Source: Thermoleophilia bacterium
GTDB taxonomy: Bacteria > Actinomycetota > Thermoleophilia > Gaiellales > SKUG01
NCBI GenBank assembly: GCA_020438525.1
Contig: JAGQUL010000338.1
Span: 1,575 to 7,477, forward strand
Length of the DNA: 5,903 nucleotides
Direction: 5' to 3'
A model generated the notes under the pieces. It had not been told where the DNA came from. It saw nothing but the letters and a program-made list of their open reading frames with translations, and ran no database searches. Of the stretch, positions 5,249-5,903 are shown in pieces (the stretch's first letter is position 1; each line of letters starts with the position of its first letter). Position numbers and translations under genes: made by a program.

Positions 5249-5903
5249 TCAGGACGATCGGCCCGAGCGGGGTACGCGCAGGCAGAAGCGTGCCCCGCTC
5301 GGCTCGTTCGGCTCGTACCAGGCTTCGCCGGCATTGGCCTGGGCAAGGCCTTCGACGATCGACAGTCCGAGCCCCGTGCCGCCGTGCTCGCCCGAGCGCG
5401 GCCCTGCGTCGGGGGCGCGCGAGAATCGCTCGAACAGGTGCGGCACGAACTCCTCGTCCACGCCCGGACCCTCGTCGGCGACGACGACCTGCACCGTGCC
5501 TCGGTCCGGCTCGTCCACGACCGTGACCGTGATCGGCTCGCCGCCGTAGGTGCGCGCGTTGGCGAGGTAGTTGACGAGCACCTGCTGCAGGTGATCGGGA
5601 TCGACGGTGGCGCGCAGGTCGTCGGGATAGTCGACGTGCACGTCGGCACCGACCGCGTCGAGCCCCGCGATCGCGCGCTGCACGGCCTCGCCCACGTCGA
5701 TCGAGTGCGGTCGCGCGACGAGTCGGCCCTCCTCGATCCGCGACACGGTCAGCAGGTCCGTCACGAGGCGACCGAGGCGCTGCGACTGCGCATCGATCAC
5801 GCCGACGAACGCACGCTTGTCGTCGTCGGTCAGGTCGTTCCAGCGGTACTGCATGGTCGCCGCGAAGCCCTCGATCGCCGTGAGCGGCGTGCGTAGCTCG
5901 TGC
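5249..5903 (-). CDS. Sensor histidine kinase, C-terminal catalytic part, 5' end outside window
   Basis: The visible 217 residues comprise the dimerisation/phosphoacceptor helix and the ATPase domain of a two-component sensor kinase. Read from the edge, the fragment starts HELRTPLTAIEGF, so the phosphoacceptor His codon is 5900-5902, exactly at the boundary. All sensor and membrane segments lie beyond it. The second HisKA helix contains RLGRLVTDLLTVSRIEEG. The N-box is VLVNYLANARTYGG with the Mg-binding Asn near fragment residue 115. DEGPGV is the G1 box (about 143-148), LFERFSRA the F-box and GGTGLGLSIVEG the G2 box (about 174-185). All catalytic motifs are intact. It ends in a short polar tail 15 nt from the stop of the convergent peptidase gene. 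No response regulator is in the window, so its stimulus and targets cannot be told. Confidence 0.95.
   Translation of the reverse strand, partial: HELRTPLTAIEGFAATMQYRWNDLTDDDKRAFVGVIDAQSQRLGRLVTDLLTVSRIEEGRLVARPHSIDVGEAVQRAIAGLDAVGADVHVDYPDDLRATVDPDHLQQVLVNYLANARTYGGEPITVTVVDEPDRGTVQVVVADEGPGVDEEFVPHLFERFSRAPDAGPRSGEHGGTGLGLSIVEGLAQANAGEAWYEPNEPSGARFCLRVPRSGRSS
5263..5302 (+). terminator. Strong hairpin 30 nt past the peptidase stop, inside the kinase coding end
   Basis: The arms 5263-5277 and 5288-5302 pair over 15 bp with a 10-nt loop (CCGAGCGGGG and GTACGC-like left arm, GCGTGCCCCGCTCGG right arm). The single imperfect position is T5273 opposite G5292. In plus-strand RNA this is a tolerated U-G wobble; in minus-strand RNA it is an A-C mismatch. 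The hairpin should therefore be better in the peptidase transcript, where it is well placed as a terminator. It has no T-tract. It overlaps codons for the last residues of the opposing kinase gene. Confidence 0.5.

Overview
This window is uniformly GC-rich and densely coded. It looks like chromosomal DNA of a high-GC bacterium, most likely an actinomycete in the broad sense (Actinomycetota). The gene order ureC-ureF-ureG-ureD without ureE is the arrangement I know from actinobacterial urease operons. The heavy GATCG/CGCGAG codon style would suit Thermoleophilia-like lineages, but that is only an impression. I see no IS element, tRNA, rRNA, CRISPR array or phage gene.

Layout. (1) Positions 1-3080, plus strand, hold the 3' part of a urease operon. 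It contains the C-terminal ~43% of the catalytic subunit UreC, followed by the maturation proteins UreF, UreG and UreD. The genes are tightly packed: a 2-nt gap between ureC and ureF, a 73-nt gap before ureG with its own strong Shine-Dalgarno, and a 4-nt overlap between ureG and ureD. UreD, UreF and UreG would together load nickel and CO2 into the UreC active site. (2) Positions 3081-3196 hold two hairpins between convergent transcription units. (3) Positions 3197-4061, minus strand, hold a two-gene operon of small, soluble, apparently helical proteins that I do not recognise. They share a 13-base identical translation-start region and a gapless 46-residue stretch with 16 identities, so they look like diverged tandem paralogs. 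(4) Positions 4062-4315 are a divergent intergenic region with two clean dyads. (5) Positions 4316-5233, plus strand, encode a thermolysin-like (M4) metallopeptidase with its zinc site and catalytic His, but no visible signal peptide or propeptide. (6) Positions 5249-5903, minus strand, encode the C-terminal catalytic part of a sensor histidine kinase; the window edge falls exactly at its phosphoacceptor His. A strong hairpin inside the kinase coding end probably terminates the peptidase transcript.

The urease section is conventional. The part most worth a second look is the divergent unit made of an unexported M4-type peptidase and two small paralogous proteins, separated by a region with operator-like dyads. 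A functional link between them is only an inference from layout.
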